Assembly: GCA_031317595.1 (NCBI GenBank)
Contig: JANCMB010000001.1
Span: forward strand, 1,606,971 to 1,670,970
Origin: Glutamicibacter sp. PS
GTDB lineage: Bacteria; Actinomycetota; Actinomycetes; Actinomycetales; Micrococcaceae
Direction of reading: 5' to 3'
DNA: 64,000 bases
Numbering within the stretch: position 1 is the stretch's first letter; every line of letters begins with the position of its first letter. The notes beneath the pieces were generated by a model. It searched no databases. It saw nothing but the letters and a program-made list of their open reading frames with translations, and was not told the origin of the DNA. Positions 27,443 to 36,372 of this stretch are shown here, one piece after another. The position numbers were made by a program, and so were the translations under genes.

Positions 27443-27461
27443 ATGCGGTTAATCCCTTTCG

Positions 27462-28373
27462 TTAGAGATCCCATCCGCCTTCACGCAGGTCCGCGCGGAT
27501 GGCATCGAGTTCAGCGTCCGACGGGGCCAGCAACGGCAGTCGAACGACGGTGTTCGGCAGGACACCCTGCCAGTGAAGTGCGTACTTGGAGGCAACGGCC
27601 CCCTGAATGTGGCTCATCAGAGCACGCTGGATCGGGTCCAACTCAAAGTGTGCGGCGCGCGCGGTGGCCAGATCCCCGGCGTGCATGGCGTCGACCAGCT
27701 TGCGGTAGGTGGCCGCGGCCACGTGGGCGGTCACGGAGACCACGCCGGCGGCGCCGGCGGCCATGAGCGGCAGGGTCAGTCCGTCGTCGCCGGAGTACAC
27801 GTGCAGGTCGGTGTTGGCCAGCACGGTGGTGGTCGACTGGTAGTCGGCCTTGGCATCCTTCAGCGCAATGACTTCGGGGATTTCGGCCAGCCGAATGATG
27901 GTCTCCGGGCTCAGCGCGATTCCGGTGCGTCCGGGAATGTCGTAGAGCATGATCGGGAGCTTGGTGGCGTTGGCGATGGCCTCGATGTGGGCGATGATCC
28001 CGGCCTGGCTCGGCTTGTTGTAGTACGGGGTGGTGGCCAGAATGCCGTCGACGCCAGCTTCCTTGGCGAGCAGGCTCAGGTGGATCGAGTGGCGGGTGTC
28101 GTTCGTCGTCGACCCGGCTAGCACGGCCGCGCGATCGCCGACCGCCTCAACGACGGCGCGGAACATGCCGACGTTTTCTTCGTCGGTGAGCGTCGAGGTC
28201 TCACCGGTGGTGCCGGTAACCACCAGGCCGTCGCAACCGTCATCAACCAGTTTGCGCGCTACCTTGGCCGCGGCCTCGTAATCGACCTCGCCTTCATTGG
28301 TGAAGGGAGTGACCATGGCGGTCAAAACGGTTCCAAAGGGGAATGCCTGCTGATCGGTGTCGCGTAGTGCCAT
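27462..28373 (-). CDS. dapA: 4-hydroxy-tetrahydrodipicolinate synthase
   Basis: Condenses pyruvate with aspartate semialdehyde, the first step of the lysine/diaminopimelate branch. The TIM-barrel protein of 303 residues has the GTTGE motif (residues 54-58), the catalytic tyrosine at 144 (LYDIPGRTG) and the Schiff-base lysine at 172 (VIALKDAKAD). dapB lies about 2 kb upstream on the same strand. The DUF1624-like acyltransferase gene is divergent from it. Confidence 0.96.
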   Translation of the reverse strand: MALRDTDQQAFPFGTVLTAMVTPFTNEGEVDYEAAAKVARKLVDDGCDGLVVTGTTGETSTLTDEENVGMFRAVVEAVGDRAAVLAGSTTNDTRHSIHLSLLAKEAGVDGILATTPYYNKPSQAGIIAHIEAIANATKLPIMLYDIPGRTGIALSPETIIRLAEIPEVIALKDAKADYQSTTTVLANTDLHVYSGDDGLTLPLMAAGAAGVVSVTAHVAAATYRKLVDAMHAGDLATARAAHFELDPIQRALMSHIQGAVASKYALHWQGVLPNTVVRLPLLAPSDAELDAIRADLREGGWDL

Positions 28374-28439
28374 AGTCCAAATCTACACGCGCAGGTGTCG
28401 TCGTGGCATATCGACGGCCCCTTGTGATCGGATGAGTGC

Positions 28440-29633
28440 ATGAGACCCGCACCACGCCCCACGCGCCTGCCCGGCGTGGACACCGCCCGCGCGGTCGCCG
28501 TGCTGGGCATGTTTGCGGCGCACGCCCTGCCCTTGTTGGTCCTCACCTCGATTGGTGGCGCGGAGCCAACTTTCGCGGGATCAGTGGCCTCGGGGCGAGC
28601 CTCGGTGCTTTTCATGGTGGTGGCTGGGCTCTCGCTGGAGCTTTTCGACCGCTCGTTGCGGGCCCGCGGAGTGCCGGCGCGACGGCGGGCGTTGATTTAC
28701 CTGCGCCGCGTGTTAGCCCTAGCGGCACTTGGGCTTGTCACTGGCTTGACCAACGAAGGCATAGCCAACATTTTGGTGCATTACGCGATGTTATTCCTCC
28801 TCTTGCCCTTGACGCTCTTCCTACCCCCGGTAGCGCGCTGGTTGCTTGCCCTTGGTTGGCTAATGGTCATGCCTATGCTGCGAGTTCCGCTGAGCACCTC
28901 GTTGGAGGGTCTGCGTCTGGATCACAACCCAAATCCCACCGACCTGTTGGACCCGGCGAGGCTCAGTACCGACCTATGGGTCACCGGCTACTACCCGTTG
29001 CTGGTGTGGTTCGGCTTCGGACTACTCGGGATGGCCTTAAGTTCACTACCGCTCAGGCGCCCGGGGGCACAGCTAGGGTTACTGGCCGCAGGCCTGCTGG
29101 GGGCCGCGGCCAGCCTCGCCGCGGGCTGGTGGAAGGTCGCCGGGTTGGGCGAGGAGATGCAGCGCCTGGTGCCGGAGCTATCCGAGAGATTGCCGGCCGC
29201 ACTCGTCACGGGGCGGTACGGTGCCGCGGTCGAGGACGCGCTCGGTGGGCATCCGGTCTTCGCGTGGTTGCCGATGCCGCATAGCAACTCCTTGCTCTTC
29301 ACACTGCATGCCGCCTGTTGCGCGCTGGCCATCATCGGGTTCTGCCTGTGGCTGACCCCGCGGCTTGGCTGGTTCGGCAGGGCGCTCTCCGCGGCGGGGC
29401 GCGCCCCGCTAAGCCTTTACGTCGGGCACCTGCTCATCCTGCCGATTTTGCTGGAGCTTCTGCCGCCGACGGCTACGTGGTGGGTGTTGGTGGCCGGCCT
29501 GCTGGGCACGGGTGCCTGGCTGAATTACTCCGGGGCGCAAGGTCCGCTCGAAGCGCTCCTGCGGTGGCTCAGCGGGGTTACACGGGACGCACCGGGCGAC
29601 GCGGCGGCAGCCGAACGCTCCGCGCGGGACTAA
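28440..29633 (+). CDS. DUF1624/DUF418-type membrane acyltransferase-like protein
   Basis: A 397-residue polytopic membrane protein with about ten helices. The N-terminal R-L-P-G-V-D-TARAVAVLGMFAAH matches the heparan-alpha-glucosaminide N-acetyltransferase-like (DUF1624/DUF418) start. Later segments include the C-terminal LSLYVGHLLILPILLELL. Such proteins are thought to acylate cell-envelope sugars; no substrate can be inferred here. It is plus-strand between dapA and the dapB unit and ends 4 nt before a strong hairpin. Confidence 0.72.
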   Translation: MRPAPRPTRLPGVDTARAVAVLGMFAAHALPLLVLTSIGGAEPTFAGSVASGRASVLFMVVAGLSLELFDRSLRARGVPARRRALIYLRRVLALAALGLVTGLTNEGIANILVHYAMLFLLLPLTLFLPPVARWLLALGWLMVMPMLRVPLSTSLEGLRLDHNPNPTDLLDPARLSTDLWVTGYYPLLVWFGFGLLGMALSSLPLRRPGAQLGLLAAGLLGAAASLAAGWWKVAGLGEEMQRLVPELSERLPAALVTGRYGAAVEDALGGHPVFAWLPMPHSNSLLFTLHAACCALAIIGFCLWLTPRLGWFGRALSAAGRAPLSLYVGHLLILPILLELLPPTATWWVLVAGLLGTGAWLNYSGAQGPLEALLRWLSGVTRDAPGDAAAAERSARD

Positions 29634-29636
29634 AAA

Positions 29637-29669
29637 GCGCCGGTAAGGACCTCATGTCCTGACCGGCGC
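29637..29669 (-). terminator. Terminator of the dapB unit
   Basis: GCGCCGGT (29637-29644) pairs with ACCGGCGC (29662-29669), with a further AGGAC/GTCCT helix inside. TTTTT follows on the minus strand. It probably also stops the convergent acyltransferase gene. Confidence 0.75.
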
Positions 29670-29694
29670 CTCATCGTGTGCGGTTGAGCGGTGC

Positions 29695-30153
29695 CTAGCG
29701 GCTTATCGAGCGCTGTTCGGCACGCCAGTAGCCGATGGAGGTGCGCATGGAATTGCGGGCACGACGCTTATCCCCGCAGGCCTCATAGGCAAGGGCCAGG
29801 CGGTACCACGACTTCCAGGACTCCGGATGCTGCTCGACATCGCGCTGATGGTTCACGAAGTCGGCGTCGGCGGCCTCACGCACAAATCGTCCCGAGGGGG
29901 TGCGCGGCAGGTTATCCTCCGGCAGCTCGCCCAGCGCCTCGAGTTCCTTGCCCATGCGTTCGGTGCGCAAACCGAAGAGTATCTCGCGAATGAGAATCCA
30001 GACGCCCAGGGCGGGAATGACCAGAATCGCCACGCCCATAACCTTCGCGATGGGCTCCTCGGTGAGCATGAAGCGCCAGGCCTGGGTGAAGGCCATGGCG
30101 ATATACAGGACGAACAGCAGCAGGATGCCGCCGACCCAAAGCTTGGTTTTCAC
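29695..30153 (-). CDS. Small two-helix membrane protein of unknown function
   Basis: A 152-residue protein with two N-terminal membrane helices (LWVGGILLLFVLYIAMAF and IAKVMGVAILVIPALGVWILI). A cytosolic part follows with a TPR-like stretch (HPESWKSWYRLALAYEACGDKRRARNSMRT). The GTG start at 30153 shares a base with the dapB stop (TAGTG), so the two are translationally coupled. The arrangement is often seen in Micrococcales, but no function is known to me. Confidence 0.75.
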   Translation of the reverse strand: MKTKLWVGGILLLFVLYIAMAFTQAWRFMLTEEPIAKVMGVAILVIPALGVWILIREILFGLRTERMGKELEALGELPEDNLPRTPSGRFVREAADADFVNHQRDVEQHPESWKSWYRLALAYEACGDKRRARNSMRTSIGYWRAEQRSISR

Positions 30154-30911
30154 TACTGCCCCAGCTCCAAGTAGCCGTCCAACCCATAGGTCAGTCCGGG
30201 ACGCGAGGCTACGGTGCGCAACCCCAGCAGGACACCGGGCATGAAGGAGGCACGGTCATAGGAGTCGTGGCGCAGCGTGAGCTGCTCCCCGTCGCCGCCG
30301 AGCAGCACCTCCTGGTGGGCTACGAGGCCGCGCAAACGCACCGAGTGCACATGCACGCCGGAAACATCGGCGCCGCGCGCCCCGTCGATCTGCGTTTCGG
30401 TGGCGTCCGGGCTCGCCGGAACGCCGGCCTGGGCGCGGGCGTCGGCAATCAGTTCGGCGGTGCGCACCGCGGTGCCCGAGGGGGCATCAACCTTATTCGG
30501 ATGGTGTAGTTCGATGATCTCCACGGACTCGAAGTATTTCGCGGCAGTGGCCGCAAAGGCGCTCGCCAGCACGGACCCCAAGGCGAAGTTCGGGGCGATC
30601 AGCACACCCACTTCGGGGTGCTCGGCCAGCAGGGACTGCAGGTTGGCGCGTCGCTCGTCGTCCCACCCGGTGGTGCCGATGACCGCGTGTAACCCGTGGG
30701 AGACGGCAAAACGCACGTTTTCTTCGGTGACCGAGGGCACCGACAGGTCCACCACGTGAGTGGCTCCGGCCTGCAGAATCTGCTCAAGGTCATCGCCGCG
30801 CCCGAGGCTGGCGACCAGCTCCATATCTTCGGCCGCACGCACCGCCTTGACCGCTTCGGACCCCATTCGTCCATTGGCGCCCAAAACGGCGACCCTGATC
30901 GTAGAACTCAT
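30153..30911 (-). CDS. dapB: 4-hydroxy-tetrahydrodipicolinate reductase
   Basis: NAD(P)H-dependent reductase, the step after DapA. The 252-residue product starts MSSTIRVAVLGANGRMGSE with the Rossmann G-x-N-G-R-M-G motif. It contains the catalytic histidine motif ELHHPNKVDAPSGTA and the R-G-x-V-x-H-Q-E substrate loop. The ATG at 30911 matches the family start; 25 further codons upstream are open but unlikely. It overlaps the downstream membrane-protein gene by one base. Confidence 0.95.
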   Translation of the reverse strand: MSSTIRVAVLGANGRMGSEAVKAVRAAEDMELVASLGRGDDLEQILQAGATHVVDLSVPSVTEENVRFAVSHGLHAVIGTTGWDDERRANLQSLLAEHPEVGVLIAPNFALGSVLASAFAATAAKYFESVEIIELHHPNKVDAPSGTAVRTAELIADARAQAGVPASPDATETQIDGARGADVSGVHVHSVRLRGLVAHQEVLLGGDGEQLTLRHDSYDRASFMPGVLLGLRTVASRPGLTYGLDGYLELGQ

Positions 30912-30989
30912 GACTTTAAGCCTAGCGCCATGGCGGTAAGAGGCAGAAACCGATAACGACGCATATGACCGTGCCCGAGCCTGCACCGA

Positions 30990-32003
30990 CTAGTGGTTGC
31001 TCGGGTGATCGGCCGGGTGGGTGATGACCTCCCCGGTGGCCGTCGAGTCGGCCCGCAGCATCCAGCCCATCCGCTTATGGGTGCGCACCCCCACGTCGGA
31101 TTCGATAATCTGCAACCCCGGCGCCGCCTGTTGCAGCTGACGTTCGACCTCGGCGATATCCGCCGGGTTGCGTAGCCAGAGCGCAAAGGTCAGATTCGCG
31201 TCGCCGGTAATGGTGGCACACAGGCGCAGGGTGCGTAGCGAACGCAGATGCCGCACGGCCGTTTCGAGCTGCGAGGGCGGGATCCGGGCGTACCAGTGGC
31301 AGAAGACCGGATACCCCGAGTAATCCTGCGCGAGTTCACAACGGAGCAAAATGGTGCGCGAGTCGAGCAGTTGGCGCAGGTGGCGGGCGGCCGTGGTCGG
31401 GTGGATGCCCAGTTCGGCGGCGATCGCGGCGGCGGAGATGCGTCCGTCGATGGACAGCAGGCGCCGTAGTTGCGGGTGGGTGGGACCGAGTTCGGCGCCA
31501 TAGGTTGCATTCGTGGGGTTCATCTCGCGTAGCCGCTCTTGTTGTTGCGGGGAGAGCACATCGAGCCTCCAATGCCCACCGGTGGCATACAACCCGGTCA
31601 TCGCCGAGACGTGCACACGCGTAATGCCCGGGTCGGCGCGTACCACGGGAAGGATTTCGTGGGTTAGTTGCGACCAGTCATCGGTCAACACGGTCAGCCG
31701 GGCATCCCAGAACCGGGCCGACTCCTCCACGTTGCCAATTTCCGGAATGGCGCACATGCGGGCGATGACCTCGTCGCGCATCTCGGGATAGCACTGGATG
31801 CTGATGAAGGTGGCCGTGCCGCTCGTGGAGATGGCCCCGAGGTGGCCGGTCACCCAGACCTTGCCCTCTGCGTGAAGCCGCTCCCACCGCGCGGCGAGGG
31901 TGGTGGGATGCTGGCCCAGTATGGGGGCGAGCTGAGCCCAGGTAACACGCGGAAAAATCTGAAGGGCGTGCACCAGTTCGAGGTCGGCCTGTGGCAGCTC
32001 CAT
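30990..32003 (-). CDS. Lrp/AsnC regulator with two HTH-RAM modules
   Basis: A 337-residue regulator that is twice the usual Lrp length. Residues 1-150 and 180-330 each hold a winged HTH followed by an alpha-beta ligand-binding (RAM) domain. Examples are VTWAQLAPILGQHPTTLAARWERL with TATFISIQCYPEMRDEV, and ISAAAIAAELGIHPTTAARHLRQL with PVFCHWYARIPPSQLETAV. A tail of 25 residues ends DHPSNH. It is divergent from the M20 amidohydrolase and MFS genes, with a perfect dyad in between, so it most likely controls them and itself. Confidence 0.9.
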   Translation of the reverse strand: MELPQADLELVHALQIFPRVTWAQLAPILGQHPTTLAARWERLHAEGKVWVTGHLGAISTSGTATFISIQCYPEMRDEVIARMCAIPEIGNVEESARFWDARLTVLTDDWSQLTHEILPVVRADPGITRVHVSAMTGLYATGGHWRLDVLSPQQQERLREMNPTNATYGAELGPTHPQLRRLLSIDGRISAAAIAAELGIHPTTAARHLRQLLDSRTILLRCELAQDYSGYPVFCHWYARIPPSQLETAVRHLRSLRTLRLCATITGDANLTFALWLRNPADIAEVERQLQQAAPGLQIIESDVGVRTHKRMGWMLRADSTATGEVITHPADHPSNH

Positions 32004-32060
32004 GCAGGATCCTTCGGTTTTCGGGGTGGCTTTAACAGTTTTCTTAGTTTATGCAACGCA

Positions 32061-32079
32061 GTGAAGTGGGTCACTTCAC
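32061..32079. promoter_or_regulatory. Perfect operator-like dyad between the Lrp-type regulator and the M20 gene
   Basis: GTGAAGTG-GGT-CACTTCAC is a perfect 8-bp inverted repeat with a 3-nt spacer. It is centred 45 nt upstream of the M20 start and 67 nt upstream of the regulator start. Binding by the Lrp-type protein is inferred from position. Confidence 0.7.
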
Positions 32080-32114
32080 GATATGTAGAGCATCACATAA
32101 ACGAAGGGACCGCG

Positions 32115-33365
32115 ATGACAAATTCCGTATCCTCCGCCGATCTGACGGTGTCGCTGCGCGACGACGCGAGCGCACTCGCCGAGCAGATCACCGACCTGCG
32201 CCACCGCCTGCATCAGGAGCCGGAGATCGGACTCGAGCTGCCGCGCACTCAGCAAAAGGTCCTCGAGGCGCTCGACGGGCTCGGACTGGAAATTTCCACG
32301 GGCACCGACACCACCTCGGTCACCGCGGTACTGCGCGGCACGGCGAACACCGGCGGCGCCACCGGCCAAACCGTCCTGCTGCGCGGCGATATGGATGCGC
32401 TGCCGGTGCAGGAGAAGTCCGGGGTCAGTTACGCGTCGCGGATCGATGGGGCCATGCATGCCTGCGGCCACGACCTGCATACCGCCATGCTCGTCGGCGC
32501 CGCGCAACTGCTCGCGGCCCGTCGTGATCAACTCACTGGTGACGTGCTGTTCATGTTCCAGCCCGGCGAGGAAGGGTTCGACGGCGCCAGTGTCATGCTG
32601 CGCGAGGGAGTCCTCGACGCGGCCGGTCGGCGCCCCACCGCCGCCTATGGCCTGCACGTGATGAGCTCGATGGCCGACGGCGGGTCATTCCTCTCCCGCC
32701 CCGGGGCCACCATGAGTTCCTCCGACGGCCTCGTGGTGACGGTGCACGGTGCCGGTGGGCACGGTTCGGCGCCCTTCGCCGCGAAAGACCCGGTCCCCGT
32801 GGCCGCGGAAATCGTCTCGGCCCTGCAGGCCATGGTGACCCGCCAATTCGATGTTTTTGACCCGGTGGTGCTGACCGTCGGTGTGCTCCGGGCCGGCACC
32901 AAGCGCAACGTCGTTCCCGAGACCGCGCATTTGGAGGCCACCATCCGCTCCTTCTCCCCGGCGGCCAAGGAACGGCTGAAGTCCGCCATTCCGCAGCTGA
33001 TCGAATCCATTGCCGCCGCGCACGGACTCTGGGCCAGCGTCGAATATATCGAGGAGTACCCACTGACCGTGACCGACGCCGTCGAAACGAGCTTCGCGCA
33101 GTCCACGGTGCGTGAGCTCTTCGGCGAGGACCGCCACCAGCAGATGACCCACCCGCTGGCCGGCTCCGAGGACTTCTCCCGCGTGCTGCAAGAGGTTCCC
33201 GGCGCCTTCCTCTTCCTCTCCGCAGTGCCCGAAGGGACCGACTACCGGCAGAGCCCCTACAACCACTCCCCCTATGCCGTGTTCGACGACGCCGTGCTGC
33301 CCGACGGTGCGGCCACCTACGCACGGCTTGCCCTCGACCGGCTCAATCTCGCCGCCTCAAACTAA
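32115..33365 (+). CDS. M20 family amidohydrolase
   Basis: A zinc/manganese-dependent hydrolase of 416 residues in the amidohydrolase (hippurate/N-acyl amino acid) branch of M20. The metal-binding motifs are MHACGHDLHTAMLVGA and the catalytic FQPGEEGFDGAS. TAAYGLHVMSSMADG and the late HPLAGSEDFSRVLQEVPGAFLFL also fit. The ATG at 32115 has AAGGGA upstream; the frame stays open far upstream into the divergent gene. It is followed after 9 nt by an MFS carrier, so the pair may import and hydrolyse an N-acyl or amide compound. Confidence 0.88.
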   Translation: MTNSVSSADLTVSLRDDASALAEQITDLRHRLHQEPEIGLELPRTQQKVLEALDGLGLEISTGTDTTSVTAVLRGTANTGGATGQTVLLRGDMDALPVQEKSGVSYASRIDGAMHACGHDLHTAMLVGAAQLLAARRDQLTGDVLFMFQPGEEGFDGASVMLREGVLDAAGRRPTAAYGLHVMSSMADGGSFLSRPGATMSSSDGLVVTVHGAGGHGSAPFAAKDPVPVAAEIVSALQAMVTRQFDVFDPVVLTVGVLRAGTKRNVVPETAHLEATIRSFSPAAKERLKSAIPQLIESIAAAHGLWASVEYIEEYPLTVTDAVETSFAQSTVRELFGEDRHQQMTHPLAGSEDFSRVLQEVPGAFLFLSAVPEGTDYRQSPYNHSPYAVFDDAVLPDGAATYARLALDRLNLAASN

Positions 33366-33374
33366 GGATCCGAC

Positions 33375-34694
33375 ATGAGCAACACACTTGCGACTTCTTC
33401 GCCCACCGAGCAGCGTCACAGCGTCAGCCGCACGCTGATCGGCACCGGCGCCGGTAACGCCGTGGAATGGTACGACTGGGCGGTCTACGCAACCTTCGCC
33501 TCCTTCATCGCCTCGCAACTATTCAGCCCGGCGGACCCCTCCAGTGCCTTCCTGATGACGCTGGCGGTGTTCGCCGTGGGGTTCGTCGCCCGACCCTTGG
33601 GTGGATTCCTCTTCGGCTGGATCGGCGACAAGGTCGGACGCAAGGCGTCGATGACGCTGTCGGTGGCGCTGGCCTCCCTGGGTTCCTTGGCCATTGCGCT
33701 GACCCCGAGCTACGCGAGCATCGGGGCCGGAGCCTCGGTCCTGCTGGTGATCGCTCGCTTGGTTCAGGGGCTGGCGCACGGTGGCGAACTGCCCAGCGCG
33801 CAGACCTACCTCTCCGAGATGGCCCCGCGTGAGCGCCGCGGCCTGTGGTCCTCGCTGATCTACGTCTCCGGCACCACCGGTATTCTCTTCGGCACGCTAC
33901 TTGGCGCGGTGCTTTCCACGGTGCTCAGCGCCGAGCAGATGTCCAGCTTCGGGTGGCGTATCCCCTTTGCGATCGGTGCGCTGTTCGGGTTTGTGGCCCT
34001 GCTGATGCGCTCGCGGATGGAAGAGTCGGCCGTCTTCGAAGGTGAACAGCGCAGCCCCGAGGCACCGGTTGCCGCGAAGCCGAAGTTGCTGACCGACATG
34101 GCGCGGCACTGGCGTCAGGCGCTGCAGGTGATCGGACTGACCATCGGGCTGACCGTCGTGTACTACGTCTGGGGCGTCTCCACACCGGCCTACGCCATCA
34201 ACGTGCTGGGGATCGACGCCAAGGGTGCGCTCTGGGCCGGCGTGGTCGCGAACCTGGTCTTTATCGCCGCGCTTCCGTTGTGGGGTCGGCTTTCGGATAA
34301 GATCGGCCGGCGCCCGGTGCTGCTGATCAGTGCGATCGGCACGATCGCGTGCTACTTCCCGGCTGGCGCGATCCTGCAGAACTCCGCGGTGCAGCTGGCG
34401 GTGTCGATGTCGATCATGTTGATCTTCATCGCCGGTTTCGCCGCCATCGGGCCGGCCGTGTACGCGGAACTGTTCCCGACCTCGGTGCGCACCATCGGTG
34501 TGGCGGTCCCCTATGCGATCTGCGTGGCGGCCTTTGGCGGCACGGCCGCCTACCTGCAGGCAGGGTTCGAGACCTGGTTCGGTGAGGCCGGGCGCAGCTA
34601 CTTCGGTTTCTACACCCTTGCCATGCTACTGGTCACCGTCATTACGGTGATCGGGTTGAAGGAAACCCGCGGCAAGGACCTTTCCGAGCAGTAA
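33375..34694 (+). CDS. MFS transporter, metabolite:H+ symporter (MHS) type
   Basis: A 12-helix carrier of 439 residues in the shikimate/proline-betaine (MHS) family. Evidence includes GTGAGNAVEWYDWAVYATFASFI at helix 1 and the G-x-x-x-D-K-x-GRK loop (FGWIGDKVGRKASM). The RGLWSSLIYVSGTTGILFGTLL segment and DKIGRRPVLLISAI also fit. It is co-transcribed with the M20 gene (gap 9 nt). The substrate is probably an organic acid or betaine that the hydrolase acts on; this is inferred. Confidence 0.9.
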   Translation: MSNTLATSSPTEQRHSVSRTLIGTGAGNAVEWYDWAVYATFASFIASQLFSPADPSSAFLMTLAVFAVGFVARPLGGFLFGWIGDKVGRKASMTLSVALASLGSLAIALTPSYASIGAGASVLLVIARLVQGLAHGGELPSAQTYLSEMAPRERRGLWSSLIYVSGTTGILFGTLLGAVLSTVLSAEQMSSFGWRIPFAIGALFGFVALLMRSRMEESAVFEGEQRSPEAPVAAKPKLLTDMARHWRQALQVIGLTIGLTVVYYVWGVSTPAYAINVLGIDAKGALWAGVVANLVFIAALPLWGRLSDKIGRRPVLLISAIGTIACYFPAGAILQNSAVQLAVSMSIMLIFIAGFAAIGPAVYAELFPTSVRTIGVAVPYAICVAAFGGTAAYLQAGFETWFGEAGRSYFGFYTLAMLLVTVITVIGLKETRGKDLSEQ

Positions 34695-34722
34695 GCCCGC
34701 ACGGAGACACTGCACAACAAGA

Positions 34723-34767
34723 CAAGCGGTGGGTGGCGATCGTCGAAGGATCGCCACCCACCGCTTG
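34723..34767. terminator. Strong bidirectional terminator between the MFS and M16 genes
   Basis: A perfect 19-bp stem (34723-34741 with 34749-34767) and a 7-nt loop lie in the gap between convergent genes. Confidence 0.8.
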
Positions 34768-34811
34768 CTTGGTTTAATAGTGCCCGGGTGTGCGCCGGAT
34801 GCCGTACTTGG

Positions 34812-36182
34812 CTAGCCGCCCAGGCCCAGCGCGGCCTCATTCTCAAAGGGGCCAACCACGGTAATGGTGCGCGGCCGTGCGGCCAGTTCGGCGGCGAGGG
34901 CCTGCACATCCGCCGCGGAGACGGCCTGCACGCGCTGCAGCGACTCGTCGATATCCTGAAATTCGCCGGTGACCATTTCGGCGCGCCCCAGACGCGACAT
35001 GCGGCTACCCGGATCCTCCAACGCCAGGACGGTGCCCCCGGCCAGCTGCCCCTTGGCCTTGCGCAGTTCCTCGTCGGTGATCCCCTCGGCGGCCATCCGG
35101 TCGAGTTCGGCGCCGAGCAGGCCAATCACTTCACTGGCCTTGGCCGGGGAGCATCCGGCATACATGCCGAAGTATCCGGCATCGGAGTACGTGGCGGAGA
35201 AAGAATAGGTTGAATAGGCCAGGCCGCGCTTCTCGCGGACCTCTTGGAAGAGCCGGGAGCTCATGCCCCCGCCAAGCACCGCGTTGAGCACGGCCAGGGT
35301 GTGCCGTCGCGGGTCATGGCCGGTGATGCCCACGCACCCGACGATGATATTGGCCTGCTCCACCGGGCGGTTGATGACCTCGAGTCCGCCGGTGCTTTCA
35401 ATGGTGGCAGGCTCCGCGCTGCGTCGGGCTTCGGGAACCGCCAACGGATCGAGATCCCATCCGGCGTCGGCCAGCGCGGTGAGCACCATGGAGCAAATCT
35501 GGTCGTGCTCTAGGGATCCGGCGGCGGTGACGATCAGTTCGCTGGGACGGTAGTGCCGCTCGTAGTGTTCAAGCACCGCCTCACGGGTGATTTCGCGGAT
35601 CTCTTCCGGGGTGCCGCCGATCGGGCGGCCCAGCGGGTGACCGGCCAGGACCTTGGCGACGAAGTGCTCGTGCACGACCTCGGTGGCATCGTCGGCGTCC
35701 ATATTGAGCTCTTCGATGATCACCCCGCGTTCCTGCTCCAATTCGAAGGGGTCGAGCACCGCCGAGGTCACCATGTCCGCGATGACTTCCATGGCCATGG
35801 GGACGTCCGAGTCCAGCACCCGTGCGTAGTAGCAGGTGGATTCCTTGGCGGTTGCGGCGTTCGACTCGCCGCCCACCTCGTCGAAGGCCTGGGCAATATC
35901 GAGCGCGGTGCGCGTCGCGGTGCCCTTGAAGAGCAGATGCTCGAGGAAGTGGGTGGAGCCGTAATGACCGGCCTGTTCATCGCGCGAACCGACCGGCACC
36001 CAAAAGCCCACGGTGGTCGAACGCTGCCCGGGCATGGCCTCGGTCAACACGCGCACCCCACCGGGCAGAATGCTTCGGCGCACCTCGGCCCCGCCTTCGC
36101 CGCGATGCACCAGGGTCGGGTCCGACGGGTCGACCGGCGAAAACTCGCTGGTGTCCTGGTGGTGCAATGGCAGCGGAATCAT
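34812..36182 (-). CDS. M16 family zinc peptidase (PepR-like processing protease)
   Basis: A 456-residue insulinase-type protease. The inverted zinc motif H-x-x-E-H is STHFLEHLLFKGT (H78, E81, H82), with the downstream glutamate in the EEL...VVHEHF region. The second half is the catalytically inactive M16 partner domain (PVEQANIIVGCVGI, RGLAYSTYSFSATYSDAG). The ATG at 36182 is used; a TTG two codons upstream with AAGGA is also possible. In relatives this gene sits directly downstream of pnp and before dapB, so here it is displaced from both neighbours by inserted genes. Confidence 0.9.
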   Translation of the reverse strand: MIPLPLHHQDTSEFSPVDPSDPTLVHRGEGGAEVRRSILPGGVRVLTEAMPGQRSTTVGFWVPVGSRDEQAGHYGSTHFLEHLLFKGTATRTALDIAQAFDEVGGESNAATAKESTCYYARVLDSDVPMAMEVIADMVTSAVLDPFELEQERGVIIEELNMDADDATEVVHEHFVAKVLAGHPLGRPIGGTPEEIREITREAVLEHYERHYRPSELIVTAAGSLEHDQICSMVLTALADAGWDLDPLAVPEARRSAEPATIESTGGLEVINRPVEQANIIVGCVGITGHDPRRHTLAVLNAVLGGGMSSRLFQEVREKRGLAYSTYSFSATYSDAGYFGMYAGCSPAKASEVIGLLGAELDRMAAEGITDEELRKAKGQLAGGTVLALEDPGSRMSRLGRAEMVTGEFQDIDESLQRVQAVSAADVQALAAELAARPRTITVVGPFENEAALGLGG

Positions 36183-36372
36183 GACCAATGGGTTGTCCTT
36201 ACTTTCCACGAAAAATCGGGGGTAAATGGCACCTGAACTGGCACCGAAATCTCGCTCTATTCTCGCACATTTGCACCCTGCCACGTGCCCTCGCACCGAC
36301 TTGCGGATATTAACGAAAACGGCCGCGTCGGCGATAGCAACGTATCACCGGCGCGGCTGCGACCCTACCACC

